Positions 10,057 through 20,860 of a stretch of 64,000 bases of DNA are shown piece after piece. The notes beneath the pieces are model-generated. The model searched no databases. It was not told the origin of the DNA and saw only the letters and a program-made list of their open reading frames with translations. A program made the position numbers and the translations under genes. Position 1 is the stretch's first letter. Each line of letters opens with the position of its first letter. The stretch lies in the NCBI RefSeq assembly GCF_006517435.1, contig NZ_VHQG01000004.1, positions 62,001-126,000 on the forward strand, read 5' to 3'. This stretch comes from Schumannella soli (GTDB lineage: Bacteria > Actinomycetota > Actinomycetes > Actinomycetales > Microbacteriaceae).

Positions 10057-11331
10057 TCAGCCGCGGACCTGCCCCGCGCCGCGCACGAGCCACTTCGTGC
10101 TCGTCAGCTCGGGCAGTCCCATGGGGCCGCGGGCGTGCAGCTTCTGGGTCGAGATGCCGACCTCGGCGCCGAATCCGAACTGGCCGCCATCGGTGAAGCG
10201 CGTCGAGGCGTTCACCATGACCGCGGCCGAGTCGACCTCGGCGAGGAAGCGCTCCGCGCGGGCGAGGTCGTTCGTCACGATCGTCTCGGTGTGGTGGGTG
10301 GAGTGGCGGCGGATGTGGTCGAGCGCCGCGTCCAGGCCGTCGACGACGGCGACCGAGAGGTCGAGGCTCATGTACTCGGTGTCCCAGTCGTCGGCGGTGG
10401 CCGGCTCGGCGTCGGCGACGATCGCGCGGGCGCGCTCGTCGGCGTGCAGCGTCACGCCCTGCTCGCGCAGCGCCGCGGCCAGCGGGGGCAGCAGGCGCTC
10501 CGCGTCGGCCGCGTCGACGAGCAGCGTCTCGAGGGCGTTGCAGACGCTCGGGCGGTGCACCTTCGAGTTGACGACGATCTCGACGGCCATGTCGAGGTCG
10601 GCGCCGCGATCGACGAAGGCGTGCACGACGCCGGCTCCGGTCTCGATGACCGGAACGGTCGACTCCTCGACGACGGTGCGGATCAAGCCGGCGCTGCCGC
10701 GCGGGATGAGCACGTCGATGCCGCCGCGGGCGCGCATCAGCGCGGTCGCGCCCGCGCGGCCGAAGTCGTCGACGGTCTGCACCGCGTCGGCGGGCAGTCC
10801 GGCAGAGGCGAGCGCCTCGCGCAGCAGGCCGACCAGCACGCGGTTGGTGTTCTCGGCGGCCGATCCGCCGCGCAGCACCACGGCGTTGCCGCTCTTCAGT
10901 GCGAGCGCGGCGATGTCGACCGTCACGTTGGGGCGAGCCTCGTAGATCGCGCCGACGACGCCGAAGGGCACGCGCACCTGGCTGAGCTTCAGACCGTTGG
11001 GGAGGGTCGATCCGCGCACGATCTCGCCGACCGGATCGGTCAGGGCGATGACCTCGCGCACGGCGTCGCCGAGGGCGCGCAGGCGGGCGTCGTCGAGCTT
11101 GAGGCGATCCTGCAGGCCGAGGCTCATGCCGTTCTCGCGGCCGTTCGCGAGGTCGAGGTCGTTGGCCGGCACGACGACGCCGGCCGAGGTCTCGACGGCC
11201 CGCGCGATGGCCTCGAGCGCCGCGTTCTTCTGGGCGGCGGTCGCGGTGGCGAGGATGCGGGCGGCGGCGCGGGCCGCATCCAGACGCTCGTCGATGGTGC
11301 GGGCGTCGGTGCCGGGCAGCGTGTCGGTCAT
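10057..11331 (-). CDS. proA: glutamate-5-semialdehyde dehydrogenase (gamma-glutamyl phosphate reductase)
   Basis: A 424-aa cytosolic enzyme of the aldehyde-dehydrogenase superfamily. It reduces gamma-glutamyl phosphate with NADPH, the second step of proline synthesis. Conserved segments include VPFGVVGAIYEARPNVT (121-137), ALKSGNAVVLRGGS (144-157), the catalytic Cys264 in RPSVCNALETLL, and FGFGAEVGISTQKLHARGP near the C-terminus. Length is typical. proB lies downstream of an intruding GntR/MFS pair, about 2 kb away on the same strand, although the two are usually adjacent. Confidence 0.97.
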   Translation of the reverse strand: MTDTLPGTDARTIDERLDAARAAARILATATAAQKNAALEAIARAVETSAGVVVPANDLDLANGRENGMSLGLQDRLKLDDARLRALGDAVREVIALTDPVGEIVRGSTLPNGLKLSQVRVPFGVVGAIYEARPNVTVDIAALALKSGNAVVLRGGSAAENTNRVLVGLLREALASAGLPADAVQTVDDFGRAGATALMRARGGIDVLIPRGSAGLIRTVVEESTVPVIETGAGVVHAFVDRGADLDMAVEIVVNSKVHRPSVCNALETLLVDAADAERLLPPLAAALREQGVTLHADERARAIVADAEPATADDWDTEYMSLDLSVAVVDGLDAALDHIRRHSTHHTETIVTNDLARAERFLAEVDSAAVMVNASTRFTDGGQFGFGAEVGISTQKLHARGPMGLPELTSTKWLVRGAGQVRG

Positions 11332-11386
11332 GGCGGGATTCTAGGGCGTGGACGTCAGCCCGCGCGGGCGGGGGCGACCGGCGGGG

Positions 11387-12082
11387 TCAGGTGACGTGCA
11401 GGCCGCGCGTGCGGTCGGGGGCGAGCGCGGCCGCGGTGCGCTCGCGCGCCGCGCGGGCGTGCTCGCGCACGAGGCGCTCGGCCTCGTCGGCGTCGCCGGA
11501 CTGCACGGCGGCGAGGATGGCGCGGTGCTCGGCCGCGCTGCGCTCGCGCGACTCGGCGGTGCGCACCTCGAGCCAGCGCGCCCGCTCGAGACGCGCGAGG
11601 GCCGCCGCGACGGCGTCGGCGAGGAAGCGGTTGCCGCCCGCCGCGGCGAGCCGGCTGTGGAAGCTGCGGCTCGCCCCGAGCAGCTCGTCCGGATCCCCCG
11701 GTGCGCCGTCGACGAGCGCGTGGAGGGTCGCGAGCTCGGACGCGGGCACCCGCCCGACGGCGAGCCGCACGGCGGCCGCCTCGACGGCCTCCCGGAACTC
11801 CGCCGCCTGGTCGAGCTCGTCGCGGTCGAGCGGCGCGACGATCCAGCCGCGGCCGTCGCGGCGCAGCAGCCCCTGCGCCTCGAGCCTCACCATCGCGGCG
11901 CGCACGGGCGTGCGGGATGCGCCGGCGAGCGTCTCGAGCCCGCGCTCGCTCACCCGATCGCCGGGCCGCAGCTCGAGTTCGAGCACGGCGGCGCGCAGGC
12001 GCCGGTAGGCGGCTTCGGCCTGGCCGGTCGCGGGCCTCGCGGACTCGAACGCCGCAGCGGCGGATGTGGTCTCACCGGTCAC
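11387..12082 (-). CDS. GntR-family transcriptional regulator (FCD-type)
   Basis: A 231-aa regulator. The N-terminal winged helix (about 20-88) includes LELRPGDRVSERGLETLAGASRTPVRAAMVRLEAQGLLRR, typical of the FadR/FCD branch. The all-helical C-terminal effector domain contains the characteristic EFREAVEAAAVRLA, SFHSRLAAAGGN and EHRAILAAVQSGDADEAERLVREH with metal-ligand-type Asp/His residues. The GTG start is fixed by AAGGAG 8 nt upstream. It is divergent from an MFS transporter, and a perfect palindrome lies between them. It probably represses that transporter in response to a small acid; the effector is unknown. Confidence 0.88.
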   Translation of the reverse strand: MTGETTSAAAAFESARPATGQAEAAYRRLRAAVLELELRPGDRVSERGLETLAGASRTPVRAAMVRLEAQGLLRRDGRGWIVAPLDRDELDQAAEFREAVEAAAVRLAVGRVPASELATLHALVDGAPGDPDELLGASRSFHSRLAAAGGNRFLADAVAAALARLERARWLEVRTAESRERSAAEHRAILAAVQSGDADEAERLVREHARAARERTAAALAPDRTRGLHVT

Positions 12083-12110
12083 GCGGGGCTCCTTCGTCTC
12101 AGCGCTCGGT

Positions 12111-12138
12111 TTGGTATACCAACACGGTATCCCATACT
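12111..12138 (+). promoter_or_regulatory. palindromic operator overlapping the MFS promoter
   Basis: TTGGTATACCAA (12111-12122) is a perfect 12-bp palindrome of the TNGTATACNA type used by GntR/FCD proteins. Its left half (TTGGTA) can serve as -35 and CATACT (12133-12138) as -10, with a 16-bp spacer. Transcription would then begin about 1-2 nt before the MFS ATG at 12147, so the transporter mRNA would be leaderless. Binding by the divergent regulator would block RNA polymerase directly. Confidence 0.6.
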
Positions 12139-12146
12139 CTCGCCGC

Positions 12147-13376
12147 ATGACCACGTCCGCCGCGCCGCGCATCCGCCGACCGCTCCCCTGGCTCATGCTC
12201 GCGGTCAGCGTATTCGCCCAGGCCGCGGGCACCGTCGTGGTCGCGACGCCCGCGTTCCTCATCCCGCTGCTGCACGTGCAGCAGCACATGCCGCTCGAGC
12301 AGGCCGGCCTGCTCGCGACGGCGCCGAACCTCGGGCTCGTCGCCACGCTCATCGCCTGGGGCGGCGCCGCCGACCGCTGGGGCGAGCGCAACGTGCTCGC
12401 GATCGGCCTGGCCCTGGCCGCCGTCGCGGCCTTCGCCGCCACTCTCGTGCAGGGGCTTGCTCCGCTCGGCGCGCTGCTCGTGCTCGCGGGGGCCGGAACC
12501 GCCTCGGTCAATGCCGCCAGCGGCCGTGTCGTCGTCGGCTGGTTCCCGCCCGAGCGCCGCGGCCTCGCGATGGGCATCCGGCAGAGCTGTCAGCCGCTCG
12601 GGGTCGCCGTCGCCGCGCTCGTCGTGCCGGCCCTCGTCTCCGGCGGCGACGTCGCTCCCGCGCTCGTCTTCGGCGGCATCCTGGTCGCGGTCTCCGCGGT
12701 GCTCTGCCTGATCGTCATCATCGACCCGGCGCGCCCCGCGCGCGCCGACGCACCGGCCCGCCACACCGCGAACCCCTACCGCCGCGACGGGCTGCTGTGG
12801 CGCATCCACGCCGTCTCGGTGCTGCTCGTCGTGCCGCAGTACGCGCTGTCGACCTTCGGGCTGGTCTGGCTCGAGGTGGATCAGGGCTGGTCGCCGCTCG
12901 CCGCCGGCATCCTCGTCGCCGTCGCGCAGTTCCTCGGCGCGCTCGGCCGCATCGCGGTCGGCTGGCTCAGCGACCGCGTCGGCAGCCGCCTGCGGCCGCT
13001 GCGCTGGGTCGCCCTCGCCGGCATCGCGGCGCTGCTGCTCACAGCCGCAGCCGGCGGCCTGCACCTGGCGATCGCCGTCGCGATCACCTACGTGCTCGCG
13101 AGCTGCATCGCGGTCGCCGACAACGGCCTCGCCTTCACCTCGGTCGCCGAGATCGCCGGGCCGTTCTGGTCGGGCCGCGCGCTCGGAGCCCAGAACACCG
13201 GGCAGTTCCTCGGCGCCGCGATCGTCGGGCCCGGCGTGGGCGCGCTGATCGGCCTCGTCGGCTACCCGATCGCGTTCGCGCTCGTCGCCGTCGCCCCCGC
13301 GATCGCCACGCCGCTCATCCCGAAGGATGCGGCGGTCGCCCGACTGCGCGACACGCTCGAGTCGAGCCGCAGCTGA
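12147..13376 (+). CDS. major facilitator superfamily transporter
   Basis: A 409-aa integral membrane protein with about 12 hydrophobic helices. The conserved MFS loop between helices 2 and 3 appears as WGGAADRWGERNVLA (about 72-86), and a second copy as GRIAVGWLSDRVGSRL in the C-terminal half. VVVGWFPPERRGLAMGIRQSCQPLG in helix 4-5 resembles the oxalate/formate and cyanate-type subfamilies. ATG 12147 comes directly after the promoter, and upstream in-frame starts would cross the operator. It is probably controlled by the divergent GntR protein. Substrate is not predictable from this sequence. Confidence 0.88.
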   Translation: MTTSAAPRIRRPLPWLMLAVSVFAQAAGTVVVATPAFLIPLLHVQQHMPLEQAGLLATAPNLGLVATLIAWGGAADRWGERNVLAIGLALAAVAAFAATLVQGLAPLGALLVLAGAGTASVNAASGRVVVGWFPPERRGLAMGIRQSCQPLGVAVAALVVPALVSGGDVAPALVFGGILVAVSAVLCLIVIIDPARPARADAPARHTANPYRRDGLLWRIHAVSVLLVVPQYALSTFGLVWLEVDQGWSPLAAGILVAVAQFLGALGRIAVGWLSDRVGSRLRPLRWVALAGIAALLLTAAAGGLHLAIAVAITYVLASCIAVADNGLAFTSVAEIAGPFWSGRALGAQNTGQFLGAAIVGPGVGALIGLVGYPIAFALVAVAPAIATPLIPKDAAVARLRDTLESSRS

Positions 13377-13394
13377 CGCCGACCCGGCTGCGGG

Positions 13395-14252
13395 TCAGTC
13401 GCGGACGGCGCGCGGCGCGGCGTCGAACCAGGTGCCGACGACTTCCCCGGCGAGCGCGCGCGCGACGTTGGCCGTCGAGGTGAGGATCACCGGCGTGCCC
13501 GACCCGGCCGCGAACTTCGCCGCCTGGATCTTCGTGCCCGCTCCCCCGGTGCCGACGCCCGCGGCGCCGATGTCGCCGAGTTCCACCGTCGACAGGTCGT
13601 CGTCGGCGGCGACCACGTCGATGCGCTCGGCGCCGGGCTCCTGCGGCGGGCGCGTGTAGAGCGCATCCACGTCGCTGAGCAGCACGAGCAGGTCGGCATC
13701 CACCAGCTCGGCGACGAGCGCCGCGAGCCGGTCGTTGTCGCCGAAGCGGATCTCGTGCGTCGCGACCGTGTCGTTCTCGTTGACGATCGGCAGGATCCGC
13801 AGACCCAGCAGCCGCTCCATGGCGCGCTGTGCGTTGCCGCGCGGGGTCGCATTCTCGAGATCGCCGGCCGTCAGCAGCACCTGCCCGGCGAGGATGTCGT
13901 AGCGGTCGAGGCTGGTCTGGTAGCGCCACATGAGCACGTTCTGCCCGACCGCGGCGGCCGCCTGCTGCGTCGCCAGATCGGTCGGCCGGCCGTGCAGCTC
14001 GAGAAACGGGATCGCCGTCGCGATCGCGCCCGACGATACGAGCACGACCTCGACGCCGCGCGCGTGCAACGCGGCGAGCGCGTCGACGAGCGGCTCGATC
14101 TGACCGGCGTTCTCGCCGCTGACCGACGAGGAGCCGACCTTGACGATCACGCGGCGGGCCGAGAGCACCGGCTCGCGCAGAGCGCCGGCATCGCCCTGCG
14201 GCGACGCGGCGCGCTCGGCGGCGGACGCGGTCTGCTCTGCGGTGTCGGTCAT
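13395..14252 (-). CDS. proB: glutamate 5-kinase, PUA-less form
   Basis: A 285-aa enzyme that phosphorylates glutamate at the gamma carboxyl, the first and normally feedback-inhibited step of proline synthesis. The amino-acid-kinase fold is complete: VIVKVGSSSV (36-45), VLVSSGAIATAI, QQAAAAVGQ, NENDTV, FGDNDRLAALVA and GTGGAGTKIQAAKFA. The approximately 100-residue C-terminal PUA domain of the E. coli enzyme is missing; the protein stops after EVVGTWF. The preceding gene on this strand is obgE, 62 bp away. It converges on the MFS gene with only 18 bp between, where GACCCG/CGGGTC can form a small hairpin. Confidence 0.95.
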   Translation of the reverse strand: MTDTAEQTASAAERAASPQGDAGALREPVLSARRVIVKVGSSSVSGENAGQIEPLVDALAALHARGVEVVLVSSGAIATAIPFLELHGRPTDLATQQAAAAVGQNVLMWRYQTSLDRYDILAGQVLLTAGDLENATPRGNAQRAMERLLGLRILPIVNENDTVATHEIRFGDNDRLAALVAELVDADLLVLLSDVDALYTRPPQEPGAERIDVVAADDDLSTVELGDIGAAGVGTGGAGTKIQAAKFAAGSGTPVILTSTANVARALAGEVVGTWFDAAPRAVRD

Positions 14253-14314
14253 CTCCGGCCCGCTCCTCTCGTCTGGAACTGCCTTGTGGTTCAGCGCAGC
14301 GGCGCCGCGGTGCG

Positions 14315-16297
<1,983 letters not shown>

Positions 16298-16304
16298 TCA
16301 GCCC

Positions 16305-16610
16305 TTACTTGATGCCGGTGATCTTGACGCGGGTCAGGTCAGCGCGGAAACCCTGACGCTTCTTGTACCCGGTCTTGTTCTTGAACTTCTGGATCACGAT
16401 CTTCGGTCCACGCTCGTCGCGGATGACCTCGGCCGTGACGGTGACCTTCGCCAGCGCCTTCGCGTCGTGCGTGATCTTGTCACCGTCGACGAGGAGGACG
16501 GGGGCCAGTTCGATCTTGCCGTTCTCGGCCTGGGCGCGATCGAGGACGACGATCGAGCCGACCTCGACCTTCTCCTGACGGCCGCCGGCGCGCACAATTG
16601 CGTAAACCAC
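16305..16610 (-). CDS. rplU: 50S ribosomal protein L21
   Basis: A 101-aa protein with bL21 hallmarks: [18 protein letters not shown] at the N-terminus, KVTAEVI-like strands, and [15 protein letters not shown] plus TRVKITGI at the C-terminus, where it contacts 23S rRNA. I chose the GTG start because AAGGAA lies 6 nt upstream and the family begins at M-Y-A-I. Longer in-frame versions would translate the leader. rpmA follows in the same operon. Confidence 0.98.
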   Translation of the reverse strand: MVYAIVRAGGRQEKVEVGSIVVLDRAQAENGKIELAPVLLVDGDKITHDAKALAKVTVTAEVIRDERGPKIVIQKFKNKTGYKKRQGFRADLTRVKITGIK

Positions 16611-16668
16611 GGGATTCCTTCTTGTCGAAAACTTGCGTGCGGAGCCAACTGGCCCTGCGAGCATCGGG

Positions 16669-16685
16669 GCCTCGAAACCCGAGGC
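16669..16685 (-). promoter_or_regulatory. hairpin in the rplU-rpmA leader
   Basis: GCCTCG (16669-16674) and CGAGGC (16680-16685) form a 6-bp stem 59 nt upstream of the rplU start. A TTGACC hexamer on the minus strand just upstream (about 16721) may be the -35 of the operon promoter. L21 operons often carry autoregulatory leaders, but this one matches none I can name. Low confidence. Confidence 0.3.
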
Positions 16686-16797
16686 ACGGTGCGTGGGCTC
16701 AGCCCAGCTAGCACCAAGGGTCAAGAGTACGCGAGGAACGGGGATGCGGTCAAACCCGGTTCTCCCGGTCGGCGCGTCGCCGTGCGCACGGCCCGGC

Positions 16798-17394
16798 TCA
16801 GACCTCGTCGAGGGCTCCGCGCACCTCGTGCTCGCGCGGATGACGCTGCAGCCAGCCCCACAGCAGCACGGCGCCGAGCATGACCACGGCGAACTGGTTG
16901 ATCATGTTCTGCGCGGCCCCGAGCACGCCCCGCGCGGTGTTCTGCCCGAAGCGGTCCAGCAGGCTCGTCAGGTTCTCGCTGCCGCCGAAGAGGTCGGGGA
17001 CGCCGGCGAGGGCGGCGATGAACGAGACCAGCACGACGACCACGACGACTGCGACGGCGCCGACGACGGTCGCGAGAACCGCTCGGCTGAGCACATGGCC
17101 GAGCCGCAGCTGCGCATCCACGGGCGCGAGCTGCCAGAGACAGAGGAACACGCCGGCCGCGAAGGGGATCGAGCCGGTCAGCGAGACGGCGAGCTGGGCC
17201 GTCCACGCCGAGTCGGCGAAGCGCGACCAGTCGCCGCCGAGGGTTCCGACCGTGTACGCGCTCGCGATGACGCCGGAGAGGAATCCCTGCACGAGCACGG
17301 CCCCGAAGATCGCGACCGCCGTCACCAGCGCGGGCACGAAGCCCCGGCGCGTGACCGTCGCGGCGACACGGGAGCTCACGGACTTGTCGGCCAT
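16798..17394 (-). CDS. polytopic membrane protein of unknown function
   Basis: A 198-aa protein with four likely membrane helices: about 17-42 ([20 protein letters not shown]), 66-86, 103-125 (a Val-rich run) and 160-178. It ends with a short charged cytosolic tail. I recognise no family motif. The ATG at 17394 precedes a basic N-terminus ([18 protein letters not shown]). It is divergent from the DUF4031 gene, with only 42 bp between the two starts, so the promoters overlap. It is read towards rplU, which has its own leader. Confidence 0.7.
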   Translation of the reverse strand: MADKSVSSRVAATVTRRGFVPALVTAVAIFGAVLVQGFLSGVIASAYTVGTLGGDWSRFADSAWTAQLAVSLTGSIPFAAGVFLCLWQLAPVDAQLRLGHVLSRAVLATVVGAVAVVVVVVLVSFIAALAGVPDLFGGSENLTSLLDRFGQNTARGVLGAAQNMINQFAVVMLGAVLLWGWLQRHPREHEVRGALDEV

Positions 17395-17424
17395 CGATGC
17401 CAGCCTTCCTCGGTCGCGAATCCT

Positions 17425-17430
17425 TAGACT
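17425..17430 (+). promoter_or_regulatory. -10 box for a leaderless DUF4031 transcript
   Basis: TAGACT ends 6 nt before the GTG start at 17437, so transcription should begin at or next to the start codon. No ribosome-binding site is present. Confidence 0.55.
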
Positions 17431-17436
17431 CGGCGC

Positions 17437-17712
17437 GTGACGGTGCTGATCGACGAGCCTATCTGGCCGGCCCACGGCACCCTCTGGGCGCACCTCGTGA
17501 GCGACAGCGGCCTGGATGAGCTGCACGCCTTCGCGAGCGCCGCCGGAGTTCCGCGCCGCGCCTTCGACAACGACCACTACGACGTGCCGCAGGAGCGCTG
17601 GCAGGAGTTCGTCGACCGCGGCGCCGAGGCGGTGACCGGGCGGGAGCTGCTGCGCCGGCTGCAGGCCGCCGGTCTGCGTGTGCGACAGAAGGACAAGGGC
17701 GCGCGCGGCTGA
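17437..17712 (+). CDS. DUF4031 domain protein
   Basis: A 91-aa protein matching DUF4031 over its full length: VLIDEPIWPAHGTLWAHLVSD, then LHAFASAAGVPRRAFDNDHYDVPQERW and a final GRELLRRLQAAGLRVRQ. Members are small and common in actinobacteria. The conserved Asp/Glu and His positions suggest a nucleic-acid or metal-related role, but none is established. It starts with GTG immediately after a -10 box, and converges on the RNase E gene with 39 bp between stops. Confidence 0.85.
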   Translation: MTVLIDEPIWPAHGTLWAHLVSDSGLDELHAFASAAGVPRRAFDNDHYDVPQERWQEFVDRGAEAVTGRELLRRLQAAGLRVRQKDKGARG

Positions 17713-17751
17713 GACCAGCCGCACGCGCCCTCGCACGTCACATCGACGCGA

Positions 17752-20463
17752 TCACTCGCTCGGCGGAGTCACCACCGCGCCCGCGGAGCCGGCCCGACGC
17801 GATCCGCGCGTCGCACGCCCCTCGCCGGGGAGCTTGGGCTCGGGGAGGGCGTCGAGCACGGAGTCGAGGATGTCCTCGGCGTCCTTGGTGCTGATGCGGC
17901 GGGCGTTGCGCTTCGCCTTAACGACCGGCAGGTCGAGGATCTTGACGGCGGCCTCGGCGGCCGCTCCCGCCGCCTGCTCGGCGAGCTCCGCCTTCGGCTG
18001 CGCCTCGGCCTTCTCGCTCGCCCCGCCGTCGCGCGCGGTCGCCGCGGCCGCGACGGCCTGCTCGGCCGGGGCGCCTTCAGCGTGCTCGTCGCCGGCGTGC
18101 GCCGCGGCGCTGCTCTTGGCGATGAGGCCGAGCGCGTTGCGCACGTCGTCGGTGATGGCGTGGGTGCCGCCGTTCGGCTTGCCCCCGTTGGCGTTCGACC
18201 CGCCGTTGCCGCCGTTGCCGGCGCCGTTCGAGCCTCCGCCGTTCTGACCGCCGTTGCCGCCGTTCGAGCCGCTGCCGCCGCGACCGCGACGGCTGCGACC
18301 GGAGCCGCCCTCGCCGCCGCCGTTCTGACCGCCGTTGCCGCCGTTCGAGCCGCCGCCGTTGCCGCGGTGCTTCGTGACCGGGTCGTGGAACACGACGACA
18401 CCACGACCGGCGCAGTGCTCGCACGGCTCGCTGAAGGTCTCGAGCAGGCCGAGGCCGAGCTTCTTGCGGGTCATCTGCACGAGGCCGAGCGAGGTGACCT
18501 CGGCGACCTGGTGCTTGGTGCGGTCGCGCGACAGGCACTCGACGAGGCGGCGCAGCACGAGGTCGCGGTTCGACTCGAGCACCATGTCGATGAAGTCGAT
18601 GACGATGATGCCGCCGATGTCACGCAGACGCAGCTGGCGCACGACCTCCTCGGCCGCCTCCAGGTTGTTCTTCGTGACGGTCTCCTCGAGGTTGCCGCCC
18701 GAGCCGACGAACTTGCCGGTGTTGACATCCACGACCGTCATCGCCTCAGTGCGGTCGATGATGAGCGAGCCGCCCGAGGGCAGCCACACCTTGCGGTCGA
18801 GCGCCTTCTCGATCTGCTCCGTCACGCGGAACTGGTCGAAGGCGTCCTTGTCGCCCTCGTAGCGCTCGACCCGGTCGACCAGGTCGGGGGCCACGGAGCC
18901 GAGGTACTTGTCGATGGCCTGCTGCGCGTCGTCGCCGGCGATGACCATGCGCTGGAAGTCCTCGTTGAAGACGTCGCGCACGATCTTGATCAGCAGGTCG
19001 GGCTCGCTGTGCAGCAGGGCCGGAGCCTGGCCGATCTCGACGGCGCGCTCGATCTCAGCCCACTGCTGGGTGAGGCGCTGCACGTCGATCGTCAGCTGCT
19101 CTTCGGTGGCGCCCTCGGCGGCCGTGCGCACGATCACGCCGGCGTCGTCGGGGAGCACCTCCTTGAGGATCTTCTTCAGGCGCGCGCGCTCGGTGTCGGG
19201 CAGCTTGCGGCTGATGCCGTTCATCGAGCCGCCGGGCACGTACACGAGGTAGCGGCCCGGAAGGCTGATCTGGCTCGTCAGGCGGGCGCCCTTGTGGCCG
19301 ACCGGATCCTTCGTGACCTGCACGAGCACGCGGTCGCCGGGCTTGAGCGCGAGCTCGATGCGGCGGGGCTGGTTCTTCAGCTCGGGATCCTGCTGCACGG
19401 CGTCCCAGTCGACCTCGCCCGAGTAGAGCACGGCGTTGCGGCCGCGGCCGATGTCGACGAAGGCGGCCTCCATGCTCGGCAGCACGTTCTGCACGCGGCC
19501 GAGGTAGACGTTGCCGATCAGACCGGAGTCCTGCGCGCGGGCGACGTAGTGCTCGACGAGCACGCCGTCTTCGAGCACGGCGATCTGCGTGCGGTTGTTG
19601 GCCTCGCGCACGACCATGGCGCGGTCGACGCTCTCGCGGCGGGCGAGGAACTCGGCCTCGGTGATGACGGAGCGGCGGCGGCCGGCGTCGCGGCCGTCGC
19701 GGCGGCGCTGCTTCTTCGCCTCGAGGCGGGTCGAGCCCTTGATGCGCTGCGGTTCGGTGATCGGCGCCGGCGGCTGCTTGGGCTGGCGCTGCTGCGGCTG
19801 GCGCTGCTCGCGCGGCTCGTCGGTGACGTCCTCTCCCCCGCGGCGACGGCTGCGGCGACGGCCCGTGGCCGACCCCGGCTCGATGTCGCCCTGGCTCGCG
19901 CCCTGACCCGGCTGCTCGGCGCGGGTGCCGCGCTCCGGGGGAACCCAGGTGGGCAGGTCGGGGGCGCGGAACAGCAGCGAGGTGCTGGTGATCTCACCCG
20001 AGAAGAGCGACTGCGGGCCGGATGCGGCGGGCTCCTCCTCGGCGGCCGGCGCGGTCGCGGCATCCGCGGGCGCCTGCTCTCCGACGGTCTCGTCGGCGAC
20101 GATCGCCTCGGCCGGGGTCTCGACGACCTCGGGAGCCGGCGCATCGGCGGCCGGTCCGGTGGTCTGCTCGGCGGTCTGCTCCTCATCGGCCGGGATGTCG
20201 AGCGCGGGCTGCGCGCTGCTCTCGGCCGGGGCCGACTCGGCGGGCTTCGCGGCCGGGTCCTCGACGGTCTTCTCGACCGAGCGGATGCTGTCGAGCGCGT
20301 CGTTCAGCTCGGCGAGGGCGGGCTGCGCCTCGGTCTGGGCCGGCTGCTCGGGCTGAGTGCTGTCGGCGGTCACCGGCGTCGGCGCGGCGGCCTGAGCCGT
20401 CACGCGCCGCGATCGGCGCACGCCGAACAGTCCACGCCCCTTGGGCTTGTCTTCATCCACCAT
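17752..20463 (-). CDS. rne: ribonuclease E/G family endoribonuclease
   Basis: A 903-aa RNA-processing enzyme. Residues 1-250 are a disordered Ala/Glu/Pro region with basic patches. An S1 domain follows (about 305-400, NVYLGRVQNVLPSMEAAFVDIG). Next come the 5' sensor and DNase I-like catalytic domains, with VDVNTGKFVG and the metal-site IDFIDM (about 585-630), and the zinc-link CEHCAGRG (about 683-690). The C-terminus holds Asn/Gly repeats flanking an RSRRGRGG patch, then an Ala/Glu-rich tail. The architecture, with long disordered arms on both sides, is the actinobacterial RNase E type. ATG 20463 follows GAGGAG. It is the main endonuclease for mRNA decay and rRNA processing. Confidence 0.95.
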   Translation of the reverse strand: MVDEDKPKGRGLFGVRRSRRVTAQAAAPTPVTADSTQPEQPAQTEAQPALAELNDALDSIRSVEKTVEDPAAKPAESAPAESSAQPALDIPADEEQTAEQTTGPAADAPAPEVVETPAEAIVADETVGEQAPADAATAPAAEEEPAASGPQSLFSGEITSTSLLFRAPDLPTWVPPERGTRAEQPGQGASQGDIEPGSATGRRRSRRRGGEDVTDEPREQRQPQQRQPKQPPAPITEPQRIKGSTRLEAKKQRRRDGRDAGRRRSVITEAEFLARRESVDRAMVVREANNRTQIAVLEDGVLVEHYVARAQDSGLIGNVYLGRVQNVLPSMEAAFVDIGRGRNAVLYSGEVDWDAVQQDPELKNQPRRIELALKPGDRVLVQVTKDPVGHKGARLTSQISLPGRYLVYVPGGSMNGISRKLPDTERARLKKILKEVLPDDAGVIVRTAAEGATEEQLTIDVQRLTQQWAEIERAVEIGQAPALLHSEPDLLIKIVRDVFNEDFQRMVIAGDDAQQAIDKYLGSVAPDLVDRVERYEGDKDAFDQFRVTEQIEKALDRKVWLPSGGSLIIDRTEAMTVVDVNTGKFVGSGGNLEETVTKNNLEAAEEVVRQLRLRDIGGIIVIDFIDMVLESNRDLVLRRLVECLSRDRTKHQVAEVTSLGLVQMTRKKLGLGLLETFSEPCEHCAGRGVVVFHDPVTKHRGNGGGSNGGNGGQNGGGEGGSGRSRRGRGGSGSNGGNGGQNGGGSNGAGNGGNGGSNANGGKPNGGTHAITDDVRNALGLIAKSSAAAHAGDEHAEGAPAEQAVAAAATARDGGASEKAEAQPKAELAEQAAGAAAEAAVKILDLPVVKAKRNARRISTKDAEDILDSVLDALPEPKLPGEGRATRGSRRAGSAGAVVTPPSE

Positions 20464-20860
20464 CGCTGGTGTCTCCTCGTCCGGAGGGGCGACCGCGCCA
20501 CCCGTCCGGGTGCTCTTGTTCGACGGACCCTCGAGCCCGTCGCAATCCTGTCGGTGGGATCCGGTGAGGCGGCACGCGGGGCGCGGCCTCGCCGGCGGCG
20601 CTCTCTCACAACGCCTCGGAACTGGCATCCGACGCGGTGCGGTCATCGCACTCGCGGCCCGGTTCGGTCTGGTGCTGCGCTCGGGGCGCGGCCCCGGGAC
20701 CCTGCCCGGTAAGCATTCAGCGTCGCCGAGCGCGGCCCGACGACAGGGCCACAGTATCCCAGTTCGCCCACCCGGACGGGCAGGCGCCTCGGTGCGCACC
20801 CGGAAAACGCGACATCCGAGGGTCAGGATGGGCTCCGCATCCGCGTGCGAGGATGCCAGC
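20464..20860. other. divergent intergenic region between rne and VKOR genes
   Basis: About 400 bp without a supported gene. On the minus side it is the rne leader; RNase E genes commonly have long autoregulatory 5' leaders, which would fit, but I can identify no conserved structure. On the plus side it carries the VKOR promoter. Open frames crossing it are extensions of the flanking genes with no homology. Confidence 0.5.
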
